A stretch of DNA of 64,000 nt, from the NCBI RefSeq assembly GCF_963678195.1, contig NZ_OY782759.1, forward strand, positions 2,356,001 to 2,420,000, written 5' to 3'. Of this stretch, positions 1 through 8,560 are shown in pieces. Under the pieces are notes generated by a model, which was not told the DNA's origin, ran no database searches, and worked only from the letters and a program-made list of their open reading frames with translations. Source of the DNA: an uncultured Hyphomonas sp. (GTDB taxonomy: Bacteria > Pseudomonadota > Alphaproteobacteria > Caulobacterales > Hyphomonadaceae). Position 1 is the first letter of the stretch. Every line of letters begins with the position of its first letter. A program made the position numbers and the translations under genes.

Positions 1-153
1 GCCGGTTCGAGCCCGGCTCAGGTTGATGCCGTCCGGACTGAACTGATCGAACGCTTCTATCCCCGCGACCCAGCCTGGCGCAGCGGCGTCCTGAAGGACT
101 CTGAAACCATCTATGCCCAGGCAATTGCCGGTCTGGACAATTGGAGCGATTGA
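1..153 (+). CDS. C-terminal tail of an unidentified protein (partial)
   Basis: Reading frame 1 is open from the first base to a TGA at 151-153 and gives 50 residues ending in DNWSD. The gene begins before the window, so neither start nor family can be assigned. The composition (Arg, Glu, Trp, Tyr mixed) looks like real soluble protein, and the frame ends just before a strong hairpin, as expected for a gene end. It converges on the minus-strand aminotransferase. No catalytic motif is visible in the tail. Confidence 0.6.
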   Translation, partial: AGSSPAQVDAVRTELIERFYPRDPAWRSGVLKDSETIYAQAIAGLDNWSD

Positions 154-181
154 ACGGCCCTGCGCAAAGCAGACAAGAAAA

Positions 182-211
182 AGGGCGAAGCGACCCATAC
201 CGCTTCGCCCT
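182..211. terminator. Bidirectional rho-independent terminator
   Basis: A perfect 11-bp stem (AGGGCGAAGCG / CGCTTCGCCCT) has an 8-nt loop. On the minus strand the stem is followed by a T run (TTTTTC), so it should end the aminotransferase transcript. On the plus strand the tail is a weaker TCTTCATTTT. It lies between two convergent genes. Confidence 0.8.
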
Positions 212-280
212 CTTCATTTTCCGGCCCCTCTTCATTTGCAGAACAGAGCCGGAAGCCCCCGGCAACGGGGGCGCAAACCA

Positions 281-1450
281 CTACGCGCTGACGATGCCCG
301 GAAGCGCCTTGCAGAAACGTTCGACGTCTTCGATCTTGCCGGTGGAGACGCGGGTCCAGTCGACATAATCCATATATTGTCCGCGAACAGAGATCTTCTG
401 CTCAGCGAAAGCTTTCTGGACATCATTGGCTGCTTTGCCAGACTTGAAGAAAACGAAGTTGGTTTGCGACGGCAGGTATTCTAGGCCGAGCGTATCCAGG
501 GTCGCCTTGATCATGTCACGGGCTTCACGGACTTTCGCTTTCGAATAGGCGAGGAACTGCTCGTCATTGTAGCAACCGATAGCAGCCGCATAAGAGGTGC
601 ACGGTGACCAGGACATTGCCGTCGCCTGGATCTTCTGCGCCACTTCCGGCGAAGAAATCGTGTAGCCCATACGGATGCCGGCCATACCGTAGATCTTCGA
701 GAAGGTCCGCGACACGATCACGTTGTGACCTTCCTTGATCAGCGGGATGCAGGTGTTGGCATCCGGATCGTCAGCCAGCTCCATATAGGCTTCGTCGACC
801 AGGACAGTGGTCTTCGCGGCCATCCGCTTCACCGCGGCTTTCATATCGGCTTCCGGCGCAACGAGACCGGTCGGGTTGTTCGGGTTGCAGAGTTGAACGA
901 GGCCGGTGCCCTCAGTTACCTTTGCCTCAATGCCTTCAAGGTCGGTGCTCATGTCGGCTTTCAGCGGCACACGGTCAATTTCTGCCATGCCGAGACGTAC
1001 GGCGTAAAGCGCCGTCGTGTCCCAGAACAGGCGCGGCGCAACGATCGGACCGTTGGGACCATAGATCATAGCGATAGCGGACAGCGCCTCACCCGAACCG
1101 GTGGTCAGCGCGATCTGCTCCGGTGCCACACCATGGCGGTCGGCAATCATCTGCGCCAGCTGTTTCACAGCGTCCTGGGATGCGTAGTACGCGCCTTTAG
1201 TGCCTGCGTAGTCGATCATCTTCAAGGCAGACGGCGACGGGCCGTAGGGGTTTTCATTCCGCGACAGGAGCGCAACGCCTTCCGGCGGTCCGAGCAGGTA
1301 AGGGTTCTCCACAGCAACTTTCTCAGGCGGGAAAGCTGCCTCTGTTGTTTCGGCGATCGCAGAGGCGCCCGATGCGCAAGCGGTTGCACCCGCCACACCG
1401 AGACCGGTCGCACCAGCCAGAAGAAAACGTCTGGAAATATCGTAAGCCAT
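281..1450 (-). CDS. Tat-exported HisC-like PLP aminotransferase
   Basis: A 389-residue class I/II (fold type I) PLP aminotransferase most like histidinol-phosphate aminotransferases. Visible landmarks are the NPNNPTG loop at 189-195, DEAYMEL at 219-225, the Schiff-base lysine K252 in SRTFSK, and the carboxylate-binding Arg region MAGIR ending at R260. The N-terminus has a twin-arginine signal (SRRFLLAG at 6-13, then a hydrophobic stretch and AxA-type cleavage region), so the folded PLP enzyme is predicted to act in the periplasm. That makes a role in histidine synthesis unlikely; an exported amino-acid or amine transaminase fits the nearby exported oxidases better. It is preceded on the same strand by a small membrane protein gene. 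Substrate is not deducible. Confidence 0.88.
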   Translation of the reverse strand: MAYDISRRFLLAGATGLGVAGATACASGASAIAETTEAAFPPEKVAVENPYLLGPPEGVALLSRNENPYGPSPSALKMIDYAGTKGAYYASQDAVKQLAQMIADRHGVAPEQIALTTGSGEALSAIAMIYGPNGPIVAPRLFWDTTALYAVRLGMAEIDRVPLKADMSTDLEGIEAKVTEGTGLVQLCNPNNPTGLVAPEADMKAAVKRMAAKTTVLVDEAYMELADDPDANTCIPLIKEGHNVIVSRTFSKIYGMAGIRMGYTISSPEVAQKIQATAMSWSPCTSYAAAIGCYNDEQFLAYSKAKVREARDMIKATLDTLGLEYLPSQTNFVFFKSGKAANDVQKAFAEQKISVRGQYMDYVDWTRVSTGKIEDVERFCKALPGIVSA

Positions 1451-1525
1451 ATTCTGAATTACCTGTAGCCTTTGGGTTGAAAAGAAACTGAATCCTTGAG
1501 GTTCGCTTGATCGCGATTGGAAGCA

Positions 1526-1858
1526 TCATCCTGTCCGGCTATTGTACAGGACCATTCCGGATGTTGCGACGGAAGGGGTAGCAATTGCCGTCATGGCGAT
1601 TGCGGCGTTGAATTGGTGGGCAGCTTTGGCGCCTATCAAGGCAGTAAAGAATGAAATTACCGCGCTTGCCGCAGCGGCAAGCGCATGGGCGTCGAGCAAA
1701 ATCCCTGGCAGGAGATTCGCGCGCTCTGGATGTGAAGTCACGAATATGAAGGCGCAGCCCAACGCGACAGACGCCAATATACCCGAAAAGGTTGCAGTCA
1801 CGGTGCCGGGACACGGTTCGCGCGCAGCGGACGAATACCGCAGTTTATTGCGAGACAT
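1526..1858 (-). CDS. Small hydrophobic membrane protein, function unknown
   Basis: A 110-residue frame with three hydrophobic segments (about residues 22-42, 56-78 and 84-104). It lies on the same strand as both neighbours and 75 bp upstream of the aminotransferase. An AGGAA sits about 11 nt before the ATG. I do not recognise a family. An overlapping plus-strand frame (1542-1877) of similar length is the competing reading; I prefer the minus frame for its membrane character, strand and spacing. This could still be non-coding. Confidence 0.42.
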   Translation of the reverse strand: MSRNKLRYSSAAREPCPGTVTATFSGILASVALGCAFIFVTSHPERANLLPGILLDAHALAAAASAVISFFTALIGAKAAHQFNAAIAMTAIATPSVATSGMVLYNSRTG

Positions 1859-1947
1859 TCTGATCTGCGTTTCCTGATTGAGGCTTGTTGAAGCGCCTCT
1901 TCCCGAAAATGCAAGAAGGGGTAGTGATCCCCCTCCCCGCGAAAATA

Positions 1948-1975
1948 CCGCCCGCCCCGATCAGGGGGCGGGCGG
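1948..1975 (-). terminator. Rho-independent terminator of the TonB receptor gene
   Basis: An 11-bp GC-only stem (CCGCCCGCCCC / GGGGCGGGCGG) has a short loop and, on the minus strand, is followed by TATTTTC. It lies 13 bp downstream of the receptor stop codon. Confidence 0.8.
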
Positions 1976-1988
1976 ATTTCATGCCAGC

Positions 1989-4634
1989 TTAGAAGTTGGC
2001 GAGCAGTTTGACGTAGTAGTAGCCACCCTGCCAATCGATGATGTCGCCGGAGCGATAGATACGACCGCAGCAGCTGTCGCCGAGTTCTGCTTCATCCGGA
2101 TACTGGTCGAAAGCGTTGCGGGCACCGATTGAGATCTTCACGGCTTCAGAAGCCTGGAAGGACCCTTCGAGGTCAACCTGAACCTTGGCACCATAGTCCT
2201 GATAAACCAGCGGCGCATTCGAGCCATCGGAGTTTGTGGACTCACCGTAGTAGTTGGCACGTGCCAGGAAGCTGTACGGACCGACTTCATGCGTCACAGA
2301 GAAGACGCCGCGCCATTTCGGATCGTAGTTGATGAAGTCATACTGGTCTTCGTCGTTGAAGAGGCTTCCAACAGCGCTGTCGAACTCGGTCTCATTGTAG
2401 TTCACAGACGCCGTGAACTTCGTCGAAGCTCCATTCGCCCAGTCTTTGGAGTAAGTACCGACCACGTCGACCCCCTTCGTGCTCGTATCGAAGGCGTTGG
2501 TGAAGTAGAAGACACCACCGATCGATTCAGCTCCGACAACCCCGGCATTCACAAGCGCCAGATAGTTGTCGTATGCGTCTTCGGTGTCCAGTGGATCGTC
2601 ATCGGCAGGATCGCTAGACACGTCCTTGGTCGAGATTGCGTTCACACGGTCTTCCAGGTCGATCTGGTAGAAGTCGACCGTCAGCGAGAAGGCATCATAA
2701 GACGACGTGAAGCCCAACGTGTAGTTGGTGGACTTCTCAGGCTTAAGCGGCTCTGCGCCAAGCGCGCCGGCAATCGGACCACCTGCCGGGAACAGCCCCG
2801 TTGCAACCGGAAGGCCGTTCGGAAGGCGGGTCGACACGTTGGTCGTACCCTGCTGCCCCGGTGTCGGAGCCCGGAAACCCGTACCGACAGAACCGCGAAC
2901 CGCAAAGTTCGGCGAGAACTCATAACGGCCAGCGACTTTCCACACCAATTCGGAGTCGAAGTCCGAATAGTCTTCAAAGCGCAGGGCACCTTGCAGGAAC
3001 AAGGCATCCGTTACGTCAGCACTCAGATCACCGTAAATAGCATAGGAGTCACGCGTATATTCACCAGAGAACTCCGGAGAGTAGCCCGGGAAGCCATTCG
3101 AACCGACGCCAAGCGCGGTGTAGACCGGATCATCCGGGTTTGAGCAATCAAGCGTCGAACCATTTGCAATCACTGCCGAACCGGCAGCCGTGGGAGCCCC
3201 AGAGGCGCAGAAGCCATATGGGTCCGGCAGAGCATACGGACCATCGGTATAGGACTCGAAGTTACCTCCAACCAGTTCATAGGATTCATCCATGTAGCTG
3301 GCACCGAATGCGAAGAGCAGTGGGCTGGCCAGACCGGTCTCGAACTCTTTCGAGAAGTCTGCCTGAAGCTGCATTTCTTCGTTGATCAGATCACCAGGGT
3401 GAAAGCTGGTCGGAGACATCTCACCCAGCGACGGGTTGACCGTATTCTTCAGCGTATACTTGATTTCGTTGTGACCGAGACGCCCGCTGAAGTCATAGGT
3501 GATGCCATTGTCCCATTCACCACGAGCACCGACAACACCGGAGTAGTCGATCACGTTGCCGAAGAAGCGTGGCGTGAAGCCGCCGGGGAACAGGAAGAGC
3601 GAAGACCAGAGAGATCCATCTTCAAGACGGATGTTCTCAATCGTGCCATTGCCCGGATAACGATAGAAGAAACCGCCGTCCGCTTCGGAGTTCGAGTAAT
3701 TGCCGAAGCCATAGAGCTCAACATCACCAATTGTGTAACCGGCGTTCACGAAAGACCGGAAAGCTTTGGAGTTCGGTTGTCCCCAGGGCTGCACAACACC
3801 AGAACCAGAATAGTCAGCACCGTCGAGCCCGGCGATGAAGGAATCCAGGTCGAAGCCAGCGATCGACGTGTCGCCCGGGTTGAAGCGTGGATCATTTACG
3901 TCCACACAGACCCAGCTTTCACAATACTGCTCCCCCCGAAGGGTCGCATCCGCCTTTGAGTATTCGGCAGAGACGTTGATGAAACCATTGTCACCAAGAC
4001 CAAGACCGAAGTTGCCTGCGAGCGTTGTATTGAAGCCGTCCCCCTCATAGTACTGACCGAAGTCGGCACTGATAGCACCACCTTCTGGCGAGTCCTTCAG
4101 GATGAAGTTGATGACGCCAGCAATAGCGTCAGAGCCGTACTGAGCCGCAGCGCCATCGCGCAGGACTTCAACGCTTTTCAGTGCAATTGCAGGAATTGTT
4201 GCAATATCAGGTCCCTGCGTACCGGAGCCGCCGATCTGCACCAGAGCAGCGCGGTGACGGCGCTTGGAATTGACGAGGACCAGCGTCTTGTCAGTCGGCA
4301 TGCCCCGCAGCGTTGCCGGACGAATGAATGTACCGCCATCAGAGATTGGCTGACGAGACAATGAATAAGACGGAACCAGCGTCTTGATGATGTCGTTGGC
4401 ATCCGTAAACGGGACGTCGGAGATTTCGTCCGAACTCAGAACGTCTACCGGAACAGGCGAATCCATAACGGAACGGGCCTTGCCCCGCATACCGGTGATG
4501 ATAACTTTTTCCTGTACGGAAGTTTCATCGGCTGCCGGTTCATCGTCTGGTTCTGCGTAAGCCACTCCCCCGGTGACCACCATTCCCACGACCGCTGATG
4601 ACACGGCACATTTCAAGAAAGAACTAAATCGCAC
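1989..4634 (-). CDS. TonB-dependent outer-membrane receptor
   Basis: An 881-residue TonB-dependent receptor with a signal peptide, an N-terminal plug domain and a 22-strand-type barrel ending in the usual aromatic residue (...LLANF). The GTG at 4634 is chosen over upstream ATGs because GGAAAGGGAA precedes it and the signal peptide (VRFSSFLKCAVSSAVVG..., cleaved near AYA) starts exactly there. Plug landmarks include LVNSKRRHRAALV and the [20 protein letters not shown] block. The same subfamily motifs (SPVPVDV near the start, [15 protein letters not shown]) occur in the receptor at 26682-29540. It has no STN domain, so no surface signalling is expected. The ligand is unknown; the neighbouring exported amino-acid enzymes suggest a nitrogenous or peptide-like compound. 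Confidence 0.93.
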   Translation of the reverse strand: MRFSSFLKCAVSSAVVGMVVTGGVAYAEPDDEPAADETSVQEKVIITGMRGKARSVMDSPVPVDVLSSDEISDVPFTDANDIIKTLVPSYSLSRQPISDGGTFIRPATLRGMPTDKTLVLVNSKRRHRAALVQIGGSGTQGPDIATIPAIALKSVEVLRDGAAAQYGSDAIAGVINFILKDSPEGGAISADFGQYYEGDGFNTTLAGNFGLGLGDNGFINVSAEYSKADATLRGEQYCESWVCVDVNDPRFNPGDTSIAGFDLDSFIAGLDGADYSGSGVVQPWGQPNSKAFRSFVNAGYTIGDVELYGFGNYSNSEADGGFFYRYPGNGTIENIRLEDGSLWSSLFLFPGGFTPRFFGNVIDYSGVVGARGEWDNGITYDFSGRLGHNEIKYTLKNTVNPSLGEMSPTSFHPGDLINEEMQLQADFSKEFETGLASPLLFAFGASYMDESYELVGGNFESYTDGPYALPDPYGFCASGAPTAAGSAVIANGSTLDCSNPDDPVYTALGVGSNGFPGYSPEFSGEYTRDSYAIYGDLSADVTDALFLQGALRFEDYSDFDSELVWKVAGRYEFSPNFAVRGSVGTGFRAPTPGQQGTTNVSTRLPNGLPVATGLFPAGGPIAGALGAEPLKPEKSTNYTLGFTSSYDAFSLTVDFYQIDLEDRVNAISTKDVSSDPADDDPLDTEDAYDNYLALVNAGVVGAESIGGVFYFTNAFDTSTKGVDVVGTYSKDWANGASTKFTASVNYNETEFDSAVGSLFNDEDQYDFINYDPKWRGVFSVTHEVGPYSFLARANYYGESTNSDGSNAPLVYQDYGAKVQVDLEGSFQASEAVKISIGARNAFDQYPDEAELGDSCCGRIYRSGDIIDWQGGYYYVKLLANF

Positions 4635-4997
4635 TTTGTATTCCCTTTCCGCAGCGAAACCGTCACTCTCTTCACGGCTTCGTCTGCCCCCTGTTGTCGA
4701 GCACACACCAGCTTCCCCCATTGAGCCGAACGCCCAAGGCACTGATATCCTGAGGTGTAAGTCGGGCCCGCCATTGAGCCATACCCGTCAGAGGGCTGTT
4801 AAAATGCCGTCGTTGGCACTCCGCTCCAGCTGACTTGTGTTCAGGCTGTTCCGGGTATCAGGGATTGCCAATTCGAAAGGCGCCGCGACTGGCGTTGAAT
4901 CTTTAACCCGTCATGCTTTTGTGCACCGCACACCAGACAACGCCCAAAGTCTCAGCACATGGGCGGAGCACAACAATCTTCCAGAATTTGTTAGGTT
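4635..4997. other. Intergenic region upstream of the TonB receptor
   Basis: About 360 bp between the end of the ANTAR gene and the receptor start, both on the minus strand. It should hold the receptor promoter and 5' leader. Only the Shine-Dalgarno GGAAAGGGAA just before the GTG is clear. No RNA gene or convincing ORF was recognised. Confidence 0.5.
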
Positions 4998-5651
4998 TCA
5001 TGGAAAAAGCGCGAAGATTGCCAGAATGTTTTCTGCCACTTCCCGCATCGTTTTACCCTGAGTCATCGCCAGGCGGCGCATGGAATCGTAGACTTCCTGC
5101 TCAGGCAGGCCGCTCTTGGTCATCAGCAGGCCTTTGGCACGTTCAATTGTCTTACGTGCAGCCAGGTTTTCCTGGGATTTCCGCAATTCGTCCCGCAATT
5201 CCGAAGTCAGCACATGACGCTCTTCAGCCACCTCAAGAATGACCGGGATGCGCTCAGGCTCAAGGCCATCGACGATAAACGAACTGACGCCAAGCTTTAG
5301 TGCCTGGCTCATTTCTTCCCGTGAGCTCCGGTCAACGAAGACAAGAATCGGAATGGACCGGAAGCGCCGCATCGCCAGAAGCTCTGACAACAATTCAAGG
5401 TCTGCTTCCGCAGACGCGAGGATAATGGCGCTGGCGCCAACCAATTTGAGACGCCTGGGCTCCCAGTCCGCTTGCCCGGTGACCTCAACCTGCAAAGGCT
5501 TGTCGCTGAGCCCGCCCGCGATCAGGCTGGCTCTGGTCTCATCGCTGGCCAGCACCAGTATCTGGCTGTCCCAGACGCTGGATTCAACTGATTGGGCAAA
5601 TTGCTGGCCTTCTTCCAGCAACACAGCTCCGCGAGAGATATCTGACGCCAT
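4998..5651 (-). CDS. ANTAR-domain response-regulator-like antiterminator
   Basis: A 217-residue protein of the NasT/AmiR architecture: a receiver-like domain (about 28-145) and a C-terminal ANTAR RNA-binding domain (about 155-212) with the pattern ERAKGLLM, then YDSMRRLAMTQGKTMREVAENIL. ANTAR proteins bind two-hairpin leader RNAs to block termination. The receiver part is degenerate: the usual D-D-K set is not obvious around ILVFVDRSSREEM. No histidine kinase or nitrate-assimilation gene is beside it, so its target is unknown. It is divergent from the D-amino-acid oxidase gene. The Shine-Dalgarno is weak. Confidence 0.82.
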   Translation of the reverse strand: MASDISRGAVLLEEGQQFAQSVESSVWDSQILVLASDETRASLIAGGLSDKPLQVEVTGQADWEPRRLKLVGASAIILASAEADLELLSELLAMRRFRSIPILVFVDRSSREEMSQALKLGVSSFIVDGLEPERIPVILEVAEERHVLTSELRDELRKSQENLAARKTIERAKGLLMTKSGLPEQEVYDSMRRLAMTQGKTMREVAENILAIFALFP

Positions 5652-6001
5652 GATGATCCAGGCTCTGGTCGAAACTTACAAACCGATAATTTCATTGGAA
5701 TCTTGAGGACAGTCCCGCCAACACCAAACAGGCTAACGCAATTTGCCCCCTCAGTTTGCCTGTAACTGGTCATTCCTGTTTCGCGTTTGACCAAATACCC
5801 GGCACAAAAGCGCCGCATATAAACCCACTGCGTTGGCAAGCTTCGCCCCTGCTCCGGGAGCAATTGCGCGTGAAACGATGTCAGCCGCTGCAGGGACAAG
5901 CAATTCGGGGACGAAGCCGCCTCTCTTTTGCTGCCCGCCTTGACCGCTACCCGGACCGACTCAATGGTTGCCTCAGGGAACGCATTTGCATTGAGGGAAT
6001 T
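5652..6001. other. Divergent promoter region, ANTAR / oxidase
   Basis: About 350 bp between divergent genes. The plus-strand frame remains open upstream of 6002, but that translation is low-complexity and Arg-rich and shows no domain, so I treat it as non-coding. A GAGGGA Shine-Dalgarno precedes the ATG at 6002. No clear operator was seen. Confidence 0.5.
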
Positions 6002-7147
6002 ATGAAACGTAGAGACTTTCTGGCGTCCGGCACCGGCCTGGGCCTGGCTGCCCTTGCTGGCTGCGCAACAAATACGGCCGGTTTTGCGCCGACACCTGCA
6101 ACAGGTGACGCGCTGGTACAGTCCATCGGGGCTCCGATGCGTCCCATCAAATCATCGATGAGCCGGGTGACCCGCACGATTGTCGGCCTGCGTCCGTTCC
6201 GAAAGCCTGGACCACGCCTGGAAACCGTCACAGTCGGGTCCAAACATGTCGTGCACAATTATGGGCATGGAGGTGGGGGTGTCTCTCTTTCCTGGGGCGT
6301 CGCCGAACTGGCGGCGAATCTGACGAAAGAGGCACGCAGCGACCGGGTTGCCGTGCTCGGATCGGGCGCAATCGGTTTGTCCACAGCCATCCTGCTGCAG
6401 CGCGCCGGAGCCGACGTAACGATCTACGCCAAGGACTTCCCGCCCTACACGACCTCAAACGTCGCAGGTGCAATGTGGCATCCGGTGACCCTGTTCGAGA
6501 ATGATCAGGTGTCGCAGGAAACTCTTGCTATGCTCGACCTCGCCTCTCGGATCGCTTTCAACCGGTTCATCAGGTTTGCCAATGACCCGAAATATGGCGT
6601 GTACTGGATCCGCCAATACTCGCTCAGCGACGGGCCCATGAGCACCCTTCGGCCCTATGTTGGCGGGGATGCACTATATCCGGGCCTTGTCCGCAATCAG
6701 CCTGGCGGCCCGTTCGGCTTTCCTTATTACGACGCCTATTACACGCTGATGATCGATCCGGACATTTATCTGCGCGCGCTGGTGAATGATTTTCTGGCCG
6801 CTGGCGGGCGTATGAAAGAAATGGCGTTCGAGACCGAAGGGGATCTCGAAAAGCTGACGGAGACGAGCATCGTCAATTGTATGGGGCTCGGCGCGGGTAA
6901 GGTCTTCGGGGACGAAAGCATCATTCCAGCACGCGGACAGCTGAGCTTCCTGCTGCCTCAGAATGACATTGACTATGGTTATGCCGGATCAGTGGATGAC
7001 TATGGCCTGCTTTATTCCTTTCCCAGGAAGACCGGAATTCTCCTTGGCGGATCTGTCGACAAGGGAGACTGGAGCCTCGAACCGCGTGCCGACGAAATCC
7101 GGCGAATGGTGGACGGCCATGCCTATCTCGCCTCCAAACTGACCTAA
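6002..7147 (+). CDS. Tat-exported D-amino-acid-oxidase-like flavoprotein, circularly permuted
   Basis: A 381-residue FAD-dependent amino-acid oxidase of the DAO family. The start at 6002 has GAGGGA before it and opens a signal (MKRRDFLASG, hydrophobic run, LAGC), so both Tat export and a lipobox are possible. The block that is C-terminal in canonical D-amino-acid oxidases, GLRPFR (62-67) and HNYGHGGGGVSLSWG (85-99), stands before the dinucleotide-binding motif VLGSGAIGLSTA (118-129). The rest follows in canonical order: NCMGLGA (292-298), RGQ (311-313), LLGGSVDKGDW (347-357), and the protein stops where a canonical enzyme would enter GLRP. R64 and Y338 match the substrate-carboxylate Arg and active-site Tyr of mammalian DAO, so activity is plausible. 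It ends in a strong terminator. Confidence 0.88.
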   Translation: MKRRDFLASGTGLGLAALAGCATNTAGFAPTPATGDALVQSIGAPMRPIKSSMSRVTRTIVGLRPFRKPGPRLETVTVGSKHVVHNYGHGGGGVSLSWGVAELAANLTKEARSDRVAVLGSGAIGLSTAILLQRAGADVTIYAKDFPPYTTSNVAGAMWHPVTLFENDQVSQETLAMLDLASRIAFNRFIRFANDPKYGVYWIRQYSLSDGPMSTLRPYVGGDALYPGLVRNQPGGPFGFPYYDAYYTLMIDPDIYLRALVNDFLAAGGRMKEMAFETEGDLEKLTETSIVNCMGLGAGKVFGDESIIPARGQLSFLLPQNDIDYGYAGSVDDYGLLYSFPRKTGILLGGSVDKGDWSLEPRADEIRRMVDGHAYLASKLT

Positions 7148-7176
7148 TCCGAAGAAATACCTTTTCACAGACACGC

Positions 7177-7214
7177 AAGGCCGGACCTTCCCTTGGAGGT
7201 CCGGCCTTTCTTTT
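7177..7214 (+). terminator. Rho-independent terminator after the oxidase
   Basis: A perfect 12-bp stem (AAGGCCGGACCT / AGGTCCGGCCTT) with an 8-nt loop is followed by TCTTTT, 30 bp after the oxidase stop codon. Confidence 0.92.
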
Positions 7215-7408
7215 GTGCCTCAAGCGGCGCACTCGGGCGTTTTGACGTGACCGGTCAAAACTGTGGCGTCCGCCGTCAATACCCTCGGCGCCCCTCCGCA
7301 TATCCAGAACTCAGCTCAAGTCTGAAGGGCAAGGACGCACCGGGACGGTGCCTGGCCACCCCTCACGAACGACGGCGGAAAACCCAAACGACTCTTGTGG
7401 AGGTCACC

Positions 7409-8218
7409 ATGTTTACTTCGCGAATTTCCCTGAAACTCCTGATGGCTTCGGCAGGCCTTGCTGGTCTGTTGTCCGCCCAGCCGTCCGCCGATGCCGAAAC
7501 GGCCCGCGCCGCGACGGCGACAATGCCGCCGGTCAATGACGGTCTGCCGATGCCGGGCTTCTCTATCGATCCAGCCGCGACAGCGATTGTCATAACGGAC
7601 CCGCAGAACGACTTCCTCTCGCCGGATGGCGTTACCTGGGGCGTGGTCGGTCAGAGCATCACCGAGAATGGCACCGTGGAAAATCTGGAAGCCCTGTTCA
7701 AAGTCTCCGGCGAAACCGGCATGCCGGTTTTCGTGTCGCCGCACTTCTACTTCGAACATGACCACAAGTGGGAATTCGAAGGCACGCTCGAAACATTGAT
7801 GCACAGCATCGGTATGTTCGACCGCCCGCACGCCCTGACGCTGGAAGGGTTCGAAGGGTCCGGCGCTGACTGGCTGGAGCGCTACAAGCCTTACATCAAC
7901 AATGGCAAGACGGTCGTCACCAGCCCGCACAAAGTCTACGGCCCGGAAACCAATGATCTCGTCCTCCAGCTGCGCAAGGCCGGTATTTCCAAGGTGATCC
8001 TGGGCGGGATGTCGTCGAACCTCTGCACCGAGTCCCACATGCGCGAGCTGATCGAGCAGGGGTTTGAAGTGATGGTTGTCACAGATGCCACCGCGGGAGC
8101 CATCACGCCGCTCTACAATGGCTATGACGCGTCCCTCACCAATTTCCGGATGATCGCCAGCGCGGTCGACAACACTGAAAACACGGTGAAGGCGATCAAG
8201 GCCGCCTACCAAAAATAG
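7409..8218 (+). CDS. Exported isochorismatase-family cysteine hydrolase
   Basis: A 269-residue member of the isochorismatase/nicotinamidase-like fold. The ATG at 7409 follows a strong GGAGG and opens a signal peptide (about residues 1-30, SLKLLMASAGLAGLL), so the enzyme is predicted to be periplasmic. The family's catalytic triad is visible: D64 in ITDPQNDF, K175 in SPHKVYG, and the nucleophile C206 in GGMSSNLCTESH. Family members hydrolyse amides, carbamates or vinyl ethers; the substrate here cannot be named. The gene has its own upstream terminator boundary and a hairpin downstream, so it is probably transcribed alone. Confidence 0.87.
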   Translation: MFTSRISLKLLMASAGLAGLLSAQPSADAETARAATATMPPVNDGLPMPGFSIDPAATAIVITDPQNDFLSPDGVTWGVVGQSITENGTVENLEALFKVSGETGMPVFVSPHFYFEHDHKWEFEGTLETLMHSIGMFDRPHALTLEGFEGSGADWLERYKPYINNGKTVVTSPHKVYGPETNDLVLQLRKAGISKVILGGMSSNLCTESHMRELIEQGFEVMVVTDATAGAITPLYNGYDASLTNFRMIASAVDNTENTVKAIKAAYQK

Positions 8219-8260
8219 GCTCCTCCCCATCCACGTTTCACCCCGCGTGGATGACCTGCA

Positions 8261-8306
8261 GCCCGGCTGGCGGCTTTCCCTCTCTCTCCACCGCCAGCCG
8301 GGCCTT
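8261..8306 (+). terminator. Hairpin terminator after the isochorismatase gene
   Basis: A 13-bp perfect stem (GCCCGGCTGGCGG / CCGCCAGCCGGGC) with a 17-nt loop is followed by CTTT. The T tail is short. Confidence 0.65.
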
Positions 8307-8479
8307 TCGGGGCCTCAGAGCCTCGTAACCCCAACAACCGAAAATTCGGGAAGCACGACATGCCAGAGCAAGAGCTTCTTCCTCCCATTGAACCTGTGCA
8401 CGGCCGCATCCCGGCCGCCTGCTCCCTGATCTTCCTAGTTCGTCTGGAGCTCACTGTCCGAGAAGTTCCAGACACCGAA

Positions 8480-8512
8480 CTCCTGCCGGTTTCCTCACCT
8501 GACCGGCAGGAG
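8480..8512. repeat. Inverted repeat in the YHS gene leader
   Basis: A perfect 10-bp inverted repeat (CTCCTGCCGG / CCGGCAGGAG) with a 13-nt loop lies 48 bp upstream of the YHS start codon. It has no T tail, so it could be an operator or mRNA leader structure as easily as a terminator. Confidence 0.5.
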
Positions 8513-8560
8513 CCCTCCCCCAAGAGCCTGTGGCTCCAACCTCCCGAAAAGGAAAATGAA

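Larger units (their letters stand above)
8219..8560. other. Intergenic region with two hairpins
   Basis: 342 bp between the isochorismatase and YHS genes. It contains a terminator-like hairpin at 8261-8303 and a second perfect inverted repeat at 8480-8512. No convincing gene was found; the plus frame open upstream of 8561 encodes no recognisable domain. Confidence 0.55.

Noticed and set aside
1542-1877. 111-codon plus-strand frame
   Set aside because: It overlaps the minus-strand membrane protein frame; it is opposite to both neighbours and has a charged, irregular C-terminal half.
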